This document shows, piece by piece, positions 1 to 10,600 of a stretch of DNA of 64,000 bases. Numbering within the stretch: the first letter of the stretch is position 1; each line of letters opens with the position of its first letter. Source of the DNA: Candidatus Tokpelaia hoelldoblerii (GTDB lineage: Bacteria > Pseudomonadota > Alphaproteobacteria > Rhizobiales > Rhizobiaceae); assembly GCA_002005325.1 (NCBI GenBank), contig CP017315.1, positions 1,728,501-1,792,500 on the forward strand. Reading direction: 5' to 3'. The position numbers and the translations under genes are program-made. Below the pieces are notes generated by a model, which made no database searches, had not been told where the DNA came from, and saw only the letters and a program-made list of their open reading frames with translations.

Positions 1-70
1 ATTGGTCAAGGGAGCCCTTGGTTTAAAAAGCATGTTGACCCCGGCCGACGTCGTTTCGTTTTAGGCTGGT

Positions 71-1462
71 TCAACCCGGCCTTATCATTTTTTCCGGTTT
101 GACCAGCAGGTTATAGTCCTTTTCACTGACAAGGCCGCTTTTCAGCGCTTCCTCACGCAGGGTTGTGCCGTTTTTATGCGCTGTCTTGGCAATTTTCGCC
201 GCCGCGTCATAGCCGATGGCCGGGGCAAGCGCCGTCACCAGCATTAACGACTGCTCCATCAGATGTTTGATACGCGTCCGATTGGCGGTAATGCCGCGCA
301 CGCAATGGTCGGCAAATGAGCGCATGCAATCGGCCAGCAGACGGATAGACTGCAGCACATTATAGGCAATCACCGGTTTATAGACATTGAGTTCAAAATG
401 CCCCTGTGAGGCGGCAACTGTAACGGTGGTCTGGTTACCGAATACCTGGCAGGCAACCATGGTCAACGCCTCGCACTGGGTCGGGTTCACCTTGCCGGGC
501 ATGATGGATGAGCCGGGCTCATTTTCCGGCAGGCTCAATTCACCCAGGCCCGAGCGCGGGCCTGAGCCCAGAAAACGGATGTCATTGGCAATTTTGAACA
601 GATCTGCAGCCAGTGCGTTCAAGCTGCCATGAAAATCGGCCAAAGCGCCATGGCTTGCCAAAGCCTCAAACTTGTTGGCGGCGGTTTTGAACGGCAGGCC
701 GGTGATATCTGTGAGACTGTCGGCAAAAGCCGTGTCAAAACCGGCCGGCGCATTCAGCCCTGTGCCAACTGCCGTGCCGCCCTGCGCCAGATGCAGAACG
801 CTTTTCAGGCTGCTCTCAAGACGCTTGCGGCCATAGTCCAGCGCCGCGCGATAGCCGGAAAATTCCTGCCCCAGCGTCACAGGGGTTGCGTCCTGTGTAT
901 GGGTGCGGCCGATTTTGACAAGAGCGGCAAATTCCTTTTCCTTGTCGGCCAGCGCCGTTGCCAGGTGATCAAGGGCAGGAAACAGCGCATGAACCGTCTG
1001 CATGGCAGTCGCAATGTGCATGGCGGTGGGGAAAGAATCGTTGGAAGACTGGCTCATATTGACATGGTCATTGGGATGCACCGGTTTTTTCGAGCCTTTT
1101 TCACCACCCAGCATTTCAATGGCGCGGTTGGAAATCACCTCATTGGCGTTCATGTTGCTCTGTGTGCCCGAGCCGGTCTGCCAGACCACAAGCGGAAAAT
1201 TATCATCCCATTTGCCCGCTGCCACCTCGCTGGCCGCGGCAACAATCACCTCACCGATGGTTTTATCCAGCTTGCCCAGTTTCATATTGCTGAGCGCCGC
1301 CGCCTGTTTGACCAGCCCGAGCGCATGCACAAGCGATAATGGCTGGCGCTCAATGCCGATTTTGAAATTATGGCGCGAGCGTTCGGTCTGTGCGCCCCAA
1401 TAGTGCTCGGCCGGAACTTCAATGGTGCCAAATGTATCTGTTTCCGTACGGGTTTTGTTCAT
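71..1462 (-). CDS. fumC: Class II fumarate hydratase
   Basis: Catalyses reversible hydration of fumarate to malate in the TCA cycle, as a cytosolic iron-independent homotetramer. The 463-residue product has the fumarase/aspartase signature [11 protein letters not shown] at about residues 317-327 and the [13 protein letters not shown] substrate-binding stretch near residue 100. The open frame extends 30 codons further upstream, but I choose the ATG at 1462 because AAGGAT sits just before it and the protein then begins at the usual family N-terminus ([12 protein letters not shown]). It is divergent from the DnaJ-family gene at 1617. Length and motifs are normal for FumC. Confidence 0.96.
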   Translation of the reverse strand: MNKTRTETDTFGTIEVPAEHYWGAQTERSRHNFKIGIERQPLSLVHALGLVKQAAALSNMKLGKLDKTIGEVIVAAASEVAAGKWDDNFPLVVWQTGSGTQSNMNANEVISNRAIEMLGGEKGSKKPVHPNDHVNMSQSSNDSFPTAMHIATAMQTVHALFPALDHLATALADKEKEFAALVKIGRTHTQDATPVTLGQEFSGYRAALDYGRKRLESSLKSVLHLAQGGTAVGTGLNAPAGFDTAFADSLTDITGLPFKTAANKFEALASHGALADFHGSLNALAADLFKIANDIRFLGSGPRSGLGELSLPENEPGSSIMPGKVNPTQCEALTMVACQVFGNQTTVTVAASQGHFELNVYKPVIAYNVLQSIRLLADCMRSFADHCVRGITANRTRIKHLMEQSLMLVTALAPAIGYDAAAKIAKTAHKNGTTLREEALKSGLVSEKDYNLLVKPEKMIRPG

Positions 1463-1564
1463 ATTTGATCCTTCCATAAACTCTTCTTCAATATAGAATA
1501 TGCCACATGACGAAAAAAGCACCCTCGCAATAATGTGTAAAAAATCACACACCCCCCTCGTAAT

Positions 1565-1582
1565 TGCGCGTAATATTGCGCA
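1565..1582. promoter_or_regulatory. Inverted repeat in the fumC/DnaJ divergent promoter region
   Basis: TGCGC, 8-base spacer, GCGCA, lying between the divergent fumC and DnaJ-family starts. The position would suit an operator, but no regulator is recognised and a 5-bp dyad can arise by chance. Confidence 0.25.
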
Positions 1583-1616
1583 TATATGAGATGAGAGATA
1601 AAATTGTGAGGATATT

Positions 1617-2522
1617 ATGCGTGATCCCTATACGGTTCTGGGTGTTTCCCGCACCGCCAAACCGGAAGAGATTAAATCGGCGTTCCGCAAGCTGGCGATG
1701 AAATACCATCCTGACCACAACAAGGATGACCCGAAAGCACAGGAAAAATTTGCTGAAATCAATCAGGCTTATGAAATTGTCGGCGACAAGGAGCGGCGCG
1801 GCCAGTTTGACCGCGGCGAGATTGACGCCGAAGGCAAACCGGCCTTTCAGGGTTTTGGCCAGCAAAGCAGTGGCGGCGGCAATCCGTTCAGCGGTTTTGG
1901 CGGTGGTTTTGGCGGCGGGCACTCATCACGCACAGGCGGTTTTAATATTGATGAAGAGCTGTTTCAGGATCTGTTCAGCCGGGGCGGACGGGGTGGTTTC
2001 GGCTTTGGCGGCGGCGGACGCAGACAGGCGCGCAAGGGCGCCGATATCACTGCCAAAATCGCCATTTCACTTGAACAGGCCGCAGGCGCTGAAAAAGTCG
2101 AGGCGGTTTTCCCCAATGGCAAACGGCTGAAAATCAAACTGCCCGCTTTTGTTGAAGACGGCCAGACCATCCGTCTCAAAGGCCAGGGGGAAAATGTGCC
2201 GGGCGGCGCAAGCAGTGATGCGCTGGTGACTGTCACCTTCAAGGCACATCCGCAATTCCGCCGTGAAGGACGGGTTCTGCACCTGGATTTGCCGGTCGCG
2301 CTGAAAACCGCCGTGCTGGGCGGCAAGGAAACGGTGGATACACTGAACGGCCGGGTGGCGGTCAGTATCCCGCCGCACTCCAGTTCTGACAAAGTCCTGC
2401 GCCTTAAAGGCAAGGGACTGCCGTTGAAAAACGGCAGCCGCGCTGACCTTTATGTGCATATCCGCCTTATGCTGCCGGAAGGCCATGACGCAGCGCTCGA
2501 GAAATTCGCCAGAACCCTGTAA
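1617..2522 (+). CDS. DnaJ-family (CbpA-like) co-chaperone
   Basis: A 301-residue Hsp40 that would stimulate a DnaK-type Hsp70. The N-terminal J domain (about 1-70) carries the essential HPD motif in KYHPDHNK. A glycine/phenylalanine-rich linker follows (about 80-135), then the two beta-domain C-terminal substrate-binding region. The four CxxCxGxG zinc repeats of true DnaJ are absent, so this is the class II (CbpA/DjlA-like) form rather than dnaJ itself. The ATG has GAGG upstream. It is convergent with pdxH, with only 10 bases between stops. Confidence 0.92.
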   Translation: MRDPYTVLGVSRTAKPEEIKSAFRKLAMKYHPDHNKDDPKAQEKFAEINQAYEIVGDKERRGQFDRGEIDAEGKPAFQGFGQQSSGGGNPFSGFGGGFGGGHSSRTGGFNIDEELFQDLFSRGGRGGFGFGGGGRRQARKGADITAKIAISLEQAAGAEKVEAVFPNGKRLKIKLPAFVEDGQTIRLKGQGENVPGGASSDALVTVTFKAHPQFRREGRVLHLDLPVALKTAVLGGKETVDTLNGRVAVSIPPHSSSDKVLRLKGKGLPLKNGSRADLYVHIRLMLPEGHDAALEKFARTL

Positions 2523-2532
2523 GGGGATGCCT

Positions 2533-3156
2533 TCACGGGTAAAGCTTCTGCGTCTGCCATGCCTCATCCTGCGGGGTGGCGCGGGTGAACACCAGCCGGT
2601 CATGCAGGCGGAAGGGACGGTCCTGCCAGAATTCGACAGACAACGGTTTTATCCGGAAGCCTGACCAGTAAGGCGGGCGCGGAACAGATCCCACCGCATA
2701 ACGGGCCGTGTAATCGGCCACGGCTTTTTCCAGCGCAAAACGGCTTTCCAGCGGGCGTGACTGCCTAGAGGCCCAGGCGCCGATACGGCTGGCGCGCGGA
2801 CGGGAGGCATAATAGGCGTCGGCTTCCGCGCCGCTGACTTTTCCCACCAGCCCGCGCACCCGCACCTGCCGGTACAGTGACTTCCAGTGAAAGCACAGCG
2901 CCGCTTTCATCGAATGCAGGATCTCCCGCCCCTTCCGGCTTTCATAATTGGTGTAGAAGACAAAGCCCTGTTCATCAAACCCCTTGAGCAACACCATGCG
3001 CACATCCGGCAGGCCGGTTTCATCAACACTTGCCAGCGCTATGGCGTTGGGATCATTGAGTTCTTTTTCTTCTGCCTCGGCAAGCCAGCGGGCAAATAAT
3101 CCAAAAGGATTTCCGCTTTCCCCCAAGTCACCGCTTGTTAAGGCCTTGTCTGTCAT
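2533..3156 (-). CDS. pdxH: Pyridoxamine 5'-phosphate oxidase
   Basis: FMN-dependent oxidase converting pyridoxine or pyridoxamine 5'-phosphate to pyridoxal 5'-phosphate, the last step of PLP formation and salvage. The 207-residue product has the PdxH core: [10 protein letters not shown] near the FMN site, [10 protein letters not shown], and the C-terminal dimerisation region with [11 protein letters not shown] take the ATG at 3156 ([10 protein letters not shown]); an in-frame extension to 3225 would overlap the divergent lipoprotein gene and adds no recognisable PdxH sequence. No strong ribosome binding site is seen. Confidence 0.94.
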   Translation of the reverse strand: MTDKALTSGDLGESGNPFGLFARWLAEAEEKELNDPNAIALASVDETGLPDVRMVLLKGFDEQGFVFYTNYESRKGREILHSMKAALCFHWKSLYRQVRVRGLVGKVSGAEADAYYASRPRASRIGAWASRQSRPLESRFALEKAVADYTARYAVGSVPRPPYWSGFRIKPLSVEFWQDRPFRLHDRLVFTRATPQDEAWQTQKLYP

Positions 3157-3218
3157 AGTATAAATACCCGTGTTGATTCTGCCTGCATCAGGCAACACAC
3201 CAGACAGGAAAATATAAT

Positions 3219-3644
3219 ATGACATTCTTTAAAAAGCCATATCTTGGCCTGCCTGTTCTTGTGGTGCTTGGCCTCAGCATACAAGGTTGTGTTGTCAGCG
3301 GCAACCAGAATCAAGCCCGCCAGGCCGACCGTTCGCTGGTCACCTCTGCCGTCACTGCCGACAAGGGCAATATTGACGATGCCCTGCCGCCCGCCGACCA
3401 GCAGGTGATTCGTGACTTTGTCGCAAAAGCCGGTAAAAATCAGGGGAATGTCCTTGTATGGACCAGCCAGGAAACCGGCAACCGCGGCACCATCAGCGCG
3501 CTGGCGGATCTGCAGGAAAACGGCCACGCCTGCCGCACTTTCCAGACAACACGTGAATCCTATGACGGTGTGCTGCTTTTTTCCGGCAAGGCCTGCAACA
3601 TTTCCGGCAATGTCTGGACCATGACAGATCTGAAAGCGCTTTAA
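3219..3644 (+). CDS. Small outer-membrane lipoprotein, surface antigen type
   Basis: A 141-residue exported protein. Its hydrophobic signal ends in a lipobox-like LSIQGC, so Cys24 is the likely lipidated residue. The body resembles the C-terminal part of the RT0821/Lpp0805 (17-kDa surface antigen) family, with short strands and two cysteines near the C-terminus. It is divergent from pdxH. The precise function is unknown; the family is envelope-associated and may be structural. Confidence 0.7.
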   Translation: MTFFKKPYLGLPVLVVLGLSIQGCVVSGNQNQARQADRSLVTSAVTADKGNIDDALPPADQQVIRDFVAKAGKNQGNVLVWTSQETGNRGTISALADLQENGHACRTFQTTRESYDGVLLFSGKACNISGNVWTMTDLKAL

Positions 3645-3678
3645 AACAGCGCCTGTTCTCCCCGCCGGTTTTTAAATT

Positions 3679-4269
3679 TCAAAGCCAGACAAGGCCGTTG
3701 TCATCAAAGCGTAATATCCGGTCCTGCGAGATGGAAATGCTGGAGGCTTCATGTTCGCTCAAACCGCTATAGCGTTGCAGAATCGTGCGCAGGCAACCGC
3801 CATGGGTAACGCAGACAGTCGGCCGGCGCACCGCTTCCACCCAGCGGCAGACACGTTGCGATAACATGGCATAACTTTCCGCCTTTTCGCCCGGCGGCAC
3901 AAAATTCCATTTGTCAGCAAGGCGTGCAGCGACCAGATCCGGCGCTTTATCGGCAAGTTCAGCCTGGACAAGCCCCTGCCAGTCACCAAAATGCAATTCC
4001 ATCAACTGCCGGTCGGTGCGGTAGGCTTGCGGGTCAAGCCCCATGGCCGTGCGGATACACTCCATGGTTTGACGGGTGCGGCGCATGGGGCTGGCGACAA
4101 AGTCAAATCCTTCCGCCCTCCCGATCAGTTCTTTCAGCTTGCGCCCGTTGCGGGCGGCTTCACGCCGCCCCTGTTCGGTAATGTCACGCTCAACCTGCCC
4201 CTGAATACGATGGATTTTATTCCAGTCTGTCTGCCCGTGACGGGAAAAATAAATCCGTGGCCGCGCCAT
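3679..4269 (-). CDS. Histidine phosphatase family protein (phosphoglycerate mutase-like)
   Basis: A 196-residue member of the histidine phosphatase superfamily. The catalytic RHG motif is at residues 10-12 (FSRHGQTDWN), and a second conserved histidine lies in VTHGGCL near residue 155. The substrate cannot be told from sequence: cofactor-dependent phosphoglycerate mutase or a broad phosphatase are both possible. It starts 9 bases after the fabI stop on the same strand, so the two are probably co-transcribed. Confidence 0.88.
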   Translation of the reverse strand: MARPRIYFSRHGQTDWNKIHRIQGQVERDITEQGRREAARNGRKLKELIGRAEGFDFVASPMRRTRQTMECIRTAMGLDPQAYRTDRQLMELHFGDWQGLVQAELADKAPDLVAARLADKWNFVPPGEKAESYAMLSQRVCRWVEAVRRPTVCVTHGGCLRTILQRYSGLSEHEASSISISQDRILRFDDNGLVWL

Positions 4270-4278
4270 CAGGCTGTC

Positions 4279-5097
4279 CTAGTCCCTGACAACCGAAATA
4301 TCAGGCGCGTCCACCGCTTTCATGCCGATAACATGATAGCCGGAATCAGCATGGTGAACCTCGCCGGTGACAGAACGGGAAAGGTCAGACAGGAAATACA
4401 GCCCGACATCGCCGACTTCCTCAATTGATACGACACGGCGCAACGGCGCATTATACTCGTTCCATTTCAGGATATAGCGGAAATCACCGATACCGGAAGC
4501 GGCCAGCGTTTTAATCGGTCCGGCGGAAATCGCATTGACACGGATGTTTTTCGGCCCCAGATCAACAGCGAGATAACGCACGCTTGCTTCCAGCGCCGCC
4601 TTGGCAACCCCCATGACATTATAGTTCGGCATAACTTTTTCCGCGCCGTAATAGGTCAGCGTCAGAATTGAACCGCCATCATTCATCAGCTTCTCCGCCC
4701 GCTGGCTGATGGCGGTCAGTGAATAGACAGAAATATTCATCGTCATGGTGAAATTGGCTTCGGATGTATCAACATAACGGCCGGTCAACTCATCCTTGTC
4801 GGAAAAGCCGATTGCATGGACGACAAAATCCAGCTTGCCCCATTTTTTCCTGATTGCGGCAAAAACCGCGTCCATGGAAGCCGGATCTGTCACATCACAA
4901 TGGCCGCAGACAAATGCGCCCAGTTCGGCAGCAAGCGGTTCCACCCGTTTTTTCATCGCGTCACCCTGATAGGTGAAGGCAAGCTCCGCCCCCGCATCAT
5001 GCGCCGCCCTGGCGATGCCCCATGCAATCGAACGGTTGTTTGCCAGCCCCAGAATCAGCCCGCGTTTTCCCCGCAACAAATTATTACTCTCAGCCAT
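4279..5097 (-). CDS. fabI: Enoyl-[acyl-carrier-protein] reductase (NADH)
   Basis: Reduces trans-2-enoyl-ACP to acyl-ACP at the end of each type II fatty acid elongation cycle; target of triclosan-type inhibitors in known FabI enzymes. The 272-residue short-chain dehydrogenase has the FabI-type nucleotide motif GLANNRSIAWGIA at the N-terminus and the catalytic Tyr-x6-Lys pair at about Tyr159 and Lys166 (NYNVMGVAK). It is first in a short operon with the histidine phosphatase downstream. Confidence 0.96.
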   Translation of the reverse strand: MAESNNLLRGKRGLILGLANNRSIAWGIARAAHDAGAELAFTYQGDAMKKRVEPLAAELGAFVCGHCDVTDPASMDAVFAAIRKKWGKLDFVVHAIGFSDKDELTGRYVDTSEANFTMTMNISVYSLTAISQRAEKLMNDGGSILTLTYYGAEKVMPNYNVMGVAKAALEASVRYLAVDLGPKNIRVNAISAGPIKTLAASGIGDFRYILKWNEYNAPLRRVVSIEEVGDVGLYFLSDLSRSVTGEVHHADSGYHVIGMKAVDAPDISVVRD

Positions 5098-5252
5098 TGA
5101 TAAAGCCTCATGATGTTTTTCAGTAATCCACGTAACCTTTGCCTATTGCACAGCTTGACATTTTCTTCAAGTAACAGGCCATAATTTATCCCGTCAAGCG
5201 CATTTTATCCTTGCATAAACAGAAACAGGAATACCGGCGCAAAGTTCCCTCC

Positions 5253-6260
5253 TCACCACATGGCCGGAAACAGACCGGCAGCAACAAGGCCCAGAAAAAC
5301 CAGCCAGCCGATCTGGGAATTGGCCTTGAACAGACGCAGGCACGCATCGCCATTCTCAATATCCAGCACCCGGATCTGATAAAACATATGCAGGCCGGAA
5401 AGGATAAGCCCGCTATAGGCCAGCGGCGGCACATCAGCGAGATAAAAGGCCAGGGCCGCCAGCACCAGCATTGCCGCGTAAAGCACGCTTAAAGCCGGTT
5501 TTGTCCGTTCGCCGAACAGCCGCGCGGTGGAACGGATGCCGATCAGCGCATCGTCCTTGCGGTCCTGATGGGCATAGATGGTGTCATAACCGATCGTCCA
5601 CAGGACAGAACCGAGATAAAGCAGCACCGGCGGCCAGCCGATGGCGCCGCTGCCGGCCGTCCATCCGAGCAGCGCCCCCCAGTTGAAAGCAAGGCCGAGG
5701 ACAAGCTGCGGCCAGTCTGTCACCCTTTTCATAAACGGATAAAGCGCGACAATACCAAGCGAGGCAAAGCCGAGCATAATGGTCAAAGTGTTGAACTGCA
5801 ACAATACGATGAGCCCCGCCAGCGACTGCACAAGGATAAACCCCCATGCCTGCCGGCGCGTCACCTGGCCGGCCGGCAGCGGGCGCGAGGTGGTGCGCCC
5901 GACACTGGCGTCAAGGCGGTGGTCAACAAGATCATTATAGGTACAGCCCGCACCGCGCATGGCAATTGCACCGGTTAAAAACAGCGCAAGGTGCCATAAA
6001 AGCGGTAAAACCGGCGGCAGGGCCGATTGCGGCGCCATCCCGGCCACCGTGACAAACGCCACCGACCACCAGCACGGCCATAACAGCAGTTTCCAGCCAA
6101 CCGGCCTGTCCCAGCGGGCAAGCTGGGCATATGGCCACAAAGCCTGCGGCAAAAACCGGTAAACCCAGTGGCGGGACGGCGCATCCGCAACGCGCCCGCG
6201 CTGTTCGTTTGTCTGAACCTGAAAAACATCCGGCTTTGTTAGCATTGTTATTTTCACCAT
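5253..6260 (-). CDS. ubiA: 4-hydroxybenzoate polyprenyltransferase
   Basis: Integral membrane enzyme that attaches the polyprenyl tail to 4-hydroxybenzoate in ubiquinone synthesis. The 335-residue protein has many hydrophobic segments. It carries the first aspartate-rich motif NDLVDHRLDASV, which binds prenyl pyrophosphate through Mg2+, and the second in DTIYAHQDRKDD. Two ATGs five codons apart (6260 and 6245) could be the start; neither has a clear ribosome site, so 6260 is only a default. It is divergent from purD. Confidence 0.94.
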   Translation of the reverse strand: MVKITMLTKPDVFQVQTNEQRGRVADAPSRHWVYRFLPQALWPYAQLARWDRPVGWKLLLWPCWWSVAFVTVAGMAPQSALPPVLPLLWHLALFLTGAIAMRGAGCTYNDLVDHRLDASVGRTTSRPLPAGQVTRRQAWGFILVQSLAGLIVLLQFNTLTIMLGFASLGIVALYPFMKRVTDWPQLVLGLAFNWGALLGWTAGSGAIGWPPVLLYLGSVLWTIGYDTIYAHQDRKDDALIGIRSTARLFGERTKPALSVLYAAMLVLAALAFYLADVPPLAYSGLILSGLHMFYQIRVLDIENGDACLRLFKANSQIGWLVFLGLVAAGLFPAMW

Positions 6261-6360
6261 TTATGCAAAAATGTGCAGGACAGCATAATCCGGCGCTTGC
6301 GGTTGCGTCAATTCTTTCTTACAAATACAATAGGGTTATCGCATTGCAAAAGGGCATATC

Positions 6361-7641
6361 ATGAAGGTTCTGGTCATTGGTTCCGGCGGGCGCGAACACG
6401 CTCTTGTCTGGAAAATCGCTGCTTCTCCCCTGCTGGGGAAACTCTATTGCACCCCCGGCAATCCGGGCATTGGCGCCATCGCTGAAACCGCTGCGCTTGA
6501 TACCGGCAATCATGCCAGCCTTGCCGCCTTTTGCCGGCAGCACCGGATTGACCTTGTGGTTGTCGGGCCGGAAGCGCCGCTTGTCGGCGGACTGGTCGAT
6601 TCACTGCGCCGGGCCGGCATCCGCGCTTTCGGGCCGGATTGCGCCGCCGCCCGGCTTGAAGGCTCAAAGAGCTTCACCAAGGATCTGTGCGCCCGCTTCA
6701 ACATCCCTACCGCCGCTTATGGCTGTTTCAACAATGCGCCCAAAGCCAAGGCCTATATCCGCGCCCATGGCGCGCCGATTGTCGTCAAGGCTGATGGGCT
6801 TGCTGCCGGTAAAGGCGTTGTTGTCGCCATGAATGTGGAAGAGGCCTGCAACGCTGTGGACGCCTGTTTTGAAGGCGCGTTCGGCGCGGCGGGCGGACAG
6901 GTTGTGGTGGAAGAATTTCTGCACGGCGAGGAGGTGAGTTTCTTCTGCCTGTGTGATGGCAAAACCGCCCTTGCCCTTGGCTCGGTGCAAGACCATAAGC
7001 GCGTCGGCGATGGTGATACCGGGGCCAATACCGGCGGCATGGGGGCTTACGCACCCGCCACAATTGTCACGCAGCCCATGGAGGCGCGGATTATGCAAGA
7101 GATTATCCAGCCGACCATGGACGGCATGGCGGCTATCGGCGCGCCGTTTCAGGGAATTTTGTTTGCCGGCCTGATGCTGACGCCGGACGGGCCGAAGCTG
7201 ATTGAATATAATGTCCGCTTTGGCGATCCGGAATGCCAGGTGCTGCTGATGCGGCTTGAAAACGATCTGTTGCCATTGCTGGTTGCCGCCGCCGATGGTG
7301 AACTGGATCAGGCAAGCCCTGAATGGTCGGATGATGTGGCGCTGACGGTGGTGCTGGCCGCTGAAGGTTATCCGCACATGCCGCGCAAAGGCAGTGTCAT
7401 TGACGGCGTGGAGGAAGCGGCCGCCCTGCCTGGCATCATGGTTTTCCACGCCGGAACGGCCATGGAAAACGGCCGGTTGACCGCCAATGGCGGCCGGGTG
7501 CTGAACGTGACGGCGCGCGGCGCCAATGTGGTGGAAGCGCGGGCCAAAGCCTATGCGGCGATTGAAAAAATCCGCTGGCCGCAGGGCTTCTGCCGCACAG
7601 ACATCGGCTGGCGCGAGGTGGAACGGCAAAAACCGCAATAA
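6361..7641 (+). CDS. purD: Phosphoribosylamine-glycine ligase
   Basis: ATP-dependent ligation of glycine to 5-phosphoribosylamine, the second step of de novo purine synthesis. The 426-residue protein opens with the PurD N-terminal domain ([18 protein letters not shown]). The ATP-grasp domain includes [14 protein letters not shown] (about 142-155), GGMGAYAP and [12 protein letters not shown]. Length is normal. It stands alone on the plus strand, with ubiA upstream and tamB downstream both on the minus strand; purE-purK and purH are elsewhere in the window. Confidence 0.97.
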   Translation: MKVLVIGSGGREHALVWKIAASPLLGKLYCTPGNPGIGAIAETAALDTGNHASLAAFCRQHRIDLVVVGPEAPLVGGLVDSLRRAGIRAFGPDCAAARLEGSKSFTKDLCARFNIPTAAYGCFNNAPKAKAYIRAHGAPIVVKADGLAAGKGVVVAMNVEEACNAVDACFEGAFGAAGGQVVVEEFLHGEEVSFFCLCDGKTALALGSVQDHKRVGDGDTGANTGGMGAYAPATIVTQPMEARIMQEIIQPTMDGMAAIGAPFQGILFAGLMLTPDGPKLIEYNVRFGDPECQVLLMRLENDLLPLLVAAADGELDQASPEWSDDVALTVVLAAEGYPHMPRKGSVIDGVEEAAALPGIMVFHAGTAMENGRLTANGGRVLNVTARGANVVEARAKAYAAIEKIRWPQGFCRTDIGWREVERQKPQ

Positions 7642-7655
7642 TTCAGTGTTCTGCC

Positions 7656-7670
7656 GCGGCCATTGGCCGC
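7656..7670. terminator. GC-rich hairpin between convergent purD and tamB
   Basis: GCGGCC, 3-base loop, GGCCGC. It lies between the stops of convergent purD and tamB, but no immediate run of T follows on either strand, so it is only a weak terminator candidate. Confidence 0.3.
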
Positions 7671-7673
7671 CCG

Positions 7674-10600
7674 TCAATAATCTTTTTCATAAAAAACGCC
7701 GACACCGGATTTCGCGTCCGAACCGACGGCACCTTTGGCCTTGAGGTTTTTATTAATATCAAGATTGAGTGTACCGCCTGTGGTGCCATCTGAACCGGCT
7801 TCAACCCCGAGATAGATATTGTCACGGATATAGCGCCCCGCTTTAACGGAGGTGTTGCCCATACCGTCATTTGTCACATCAAGATCATCCAGCCCCGTCG
7901 CGCCGCGCAGATTGCCAAGCAGCGATGTATTGCCCCCGACACCGGCAAGCTGCGCCGCCGCCAGCCCGAGCTGGGCGATCTGAAACGGCGACAGCTCGGA
8001 AACCGAACGGTTGAACACCAGCCGTGACAGGATTTCATCCTGCGGCAATGCGGGCTGCGAGGTCAGCGCAATATCAAGATCATCCGGCGTGCCGTTGACC
8101 GTCACCGTCACAGTGACATCATCACCTTCAACACGCGCGACAAAATGCAGCTCCGGGTTCATATTGCCGGTCAGCATCACCTGCCCGCTTTCAAAATCAA
8201 GCCTTTTGGTCAGAAGCTCAAAACGCCCGCGCACCAGTTCAAAACGGCCGACGGGATGCACATTGCTCAAATAACCGGCAAGACGCACTTTGCCGCCTAT
8301 TTCCGCATCAAGCCCGCGCCCGCGAATGAAAACGCGGCTGGCGGAAAGCAACAGGTCAAGCTTCGGCCCGCCATCACGCGCTTCAGCCGCCGCCTTTGAT
8401 GATTTCGCCCCGTCAAGTCCGGCCCGGCGCAAGGTGATCGCCACCGGCCGGGGGGTATGTTTGTGCCGCACATCAATCAGCGCCGCACCGCCGAAATTAT
8501 CCGGTATGGTGATTTCAGCCTTTTCAACCTGCACTTTGCCTTTTATCAGCGGTTCATGCAACAGCGCGCCGGTGATGGTCATTGCGCCATTTGCCGTTGC
8601 CGACACCATCTCCCCGTCATTATAGGCCGTATGGTTGAGCGTGATTGTCAGATCGGCAGGCAACCCTTGCCCGACATCCGTTGACACACTGCCACTGACA
8701 CTGACCGAACCGCCGCTTGCCGACCGCGCCGAGGCTTTTTCCAGCACGACCCTGTCACCTTCAAGCCGGCCGCGCACGATGAGGTTATTAAACCGCGCAT
8801 TGGTCTGCGGATCAACAAACCGGCCATCATCAACAAGAAAAGCTCCTTGCAGCTTTGGCGCGGCCAGACTGCCCGACACCCTGACATTGACCTGCGCCAC
8901 CCCGCTCAATTGCGCCCCGCGCCCGGCCAGAAAACGATTGGCGAAGCCAAGCGGCGCGCCGCCATCGATTTTCAAATCAATACCGTTACCCTTTAATGGC
9001 AGGCGGCCGGAAGCTTTCAGCCCTATGCCGGAAGCGCTGCTGACATCGAAATTTTCCACTTGCACGGTGTTACCGGCAAAGCTGCCCGCCGTTTGCAGGG
9101 TCAACGGCTGTATCCCGCTTTCAGTCAGCGCTCTGGCGGAAAGCTGCCGGCCGCTGACCTTGAAGGTGGCGGACGGATTATCCAGCGTGCCGGAAATCTG
9201 CGCTGTGCCTGTCACCACGCCGGACAAATCCTGATCCTTGACAAGGCTGTTGAGAAAATTGAGCGGTGTCTCCTGCAAATTGACATCAAGCGCCATTTTT
9301 CGCGTTTTAAATGAAACGGTGCCCCTGGCGGCGGCATCCAGCCCGCCGCCAAAGGCACGCGCGTCAAGCGTGAGCACCTCGCCGGAGGTTTTGGCCTGTA
9401 CCCGCACATCAAGCGGCTGCAGGCCAAACCCGCGCAACAGCGCCGCTGTCACACCACGGCCATCAATATCAGCATCAACAACCGGACTGCTGCGCGAACC
9501 GCTGATATTGACCTTTGCCGTCAACACGCCGTCAACCGCCAGATCAGGACGCACCATATTGACAACCGCAAGCGGCATTTGCCGCGCATCGAGGTCAAGC
9601 CGTATTCTATCGGCAATCGTGCCGTTCAGTATGAACGACCCCTGACCGGCAACAAGCGCCAGGTCCTGAACGCCAATCGCGCCCTTGTCTGTGAGAGTGA
9701 TTTTCGTTGGCCGCTTCAGCGTCACCACAGTTGCCGCCTTGCGCGCTTCCAGCTTGTCGAGCAGCAACTGCCAGCCAGTGGCCTGGATGGAAACCGCGCT
9801 GTTTTCAGCCACAAGCGTACCGGACGCGGCAACAGACATATCATCTTCCATAAGGGCTGCGGCAGTGAAATGCGAGCTTTTGCCCTGCATCCGGCTTTGC
9901 AGGGTTGCACTGCGAATGCGGACGCCGCGCACGGATATATCCTCGACATGGATTGTGCCATCAACACGCGGCACACCGAATATATCCTGCATCAACGCCC
10001 GCGCGTCCAGCGTGCCGACACGGATACCGGCAATTTCGATGCCCTTCATATCCGCCTTGACATCACCATTTTGCACCCGCTTGTCACCGGCAAGGCTGAC
10101 CGTGCCCCTGGCGCTGCCCTTGCCGTTTTGAAACAGCAACGCCGCCGGCAGGCTCAAATCCGGCACATCAAACTGCGCCGTTCCTTCCAGCGCGCCGTCC
10201 CGCCGTCTTTTGCCGTGGCCGCTGATAACCGCCTCCCCGATTTTAACCGAGAATTTGTCCGCCGCAATCTGCCGCCCATTCTTCACCACATCGGCTTCCA
10301 GAACAAGCGGCCGGTTATCAAACTGCCCCTCGCCTTTCAGCGTCGCATCAAGCGCATTGGCAAAGGCGGCGCGGTTATCAAGCGTACCGGCCAGCGTCAC
10401 TGTGGTGTTTTTCATGGGCCGGCCATTCCAGATAGCATCGGCAATCCGCCCGCGCAAATCAAAAGCAACCTGCCCGTCCTTGCCGCGCGCCGTGCCTTCA
10501 AAGCCGAGCGCGCCTTTGACCCGCGGTTCAAACACCGCCATATCAACAATTTTCCCCCGCAGGCGCAAATCGGCCTGCATGGCGCCTTTGTTTGAAAACG

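Noticed and set aside
2..64. Open plus-strand frame running in from the left edge (20 codons ending LTPADVVSF).
   Set aside because: Could be the end of an upstream gene, but it is too short and matches no family I recognise.
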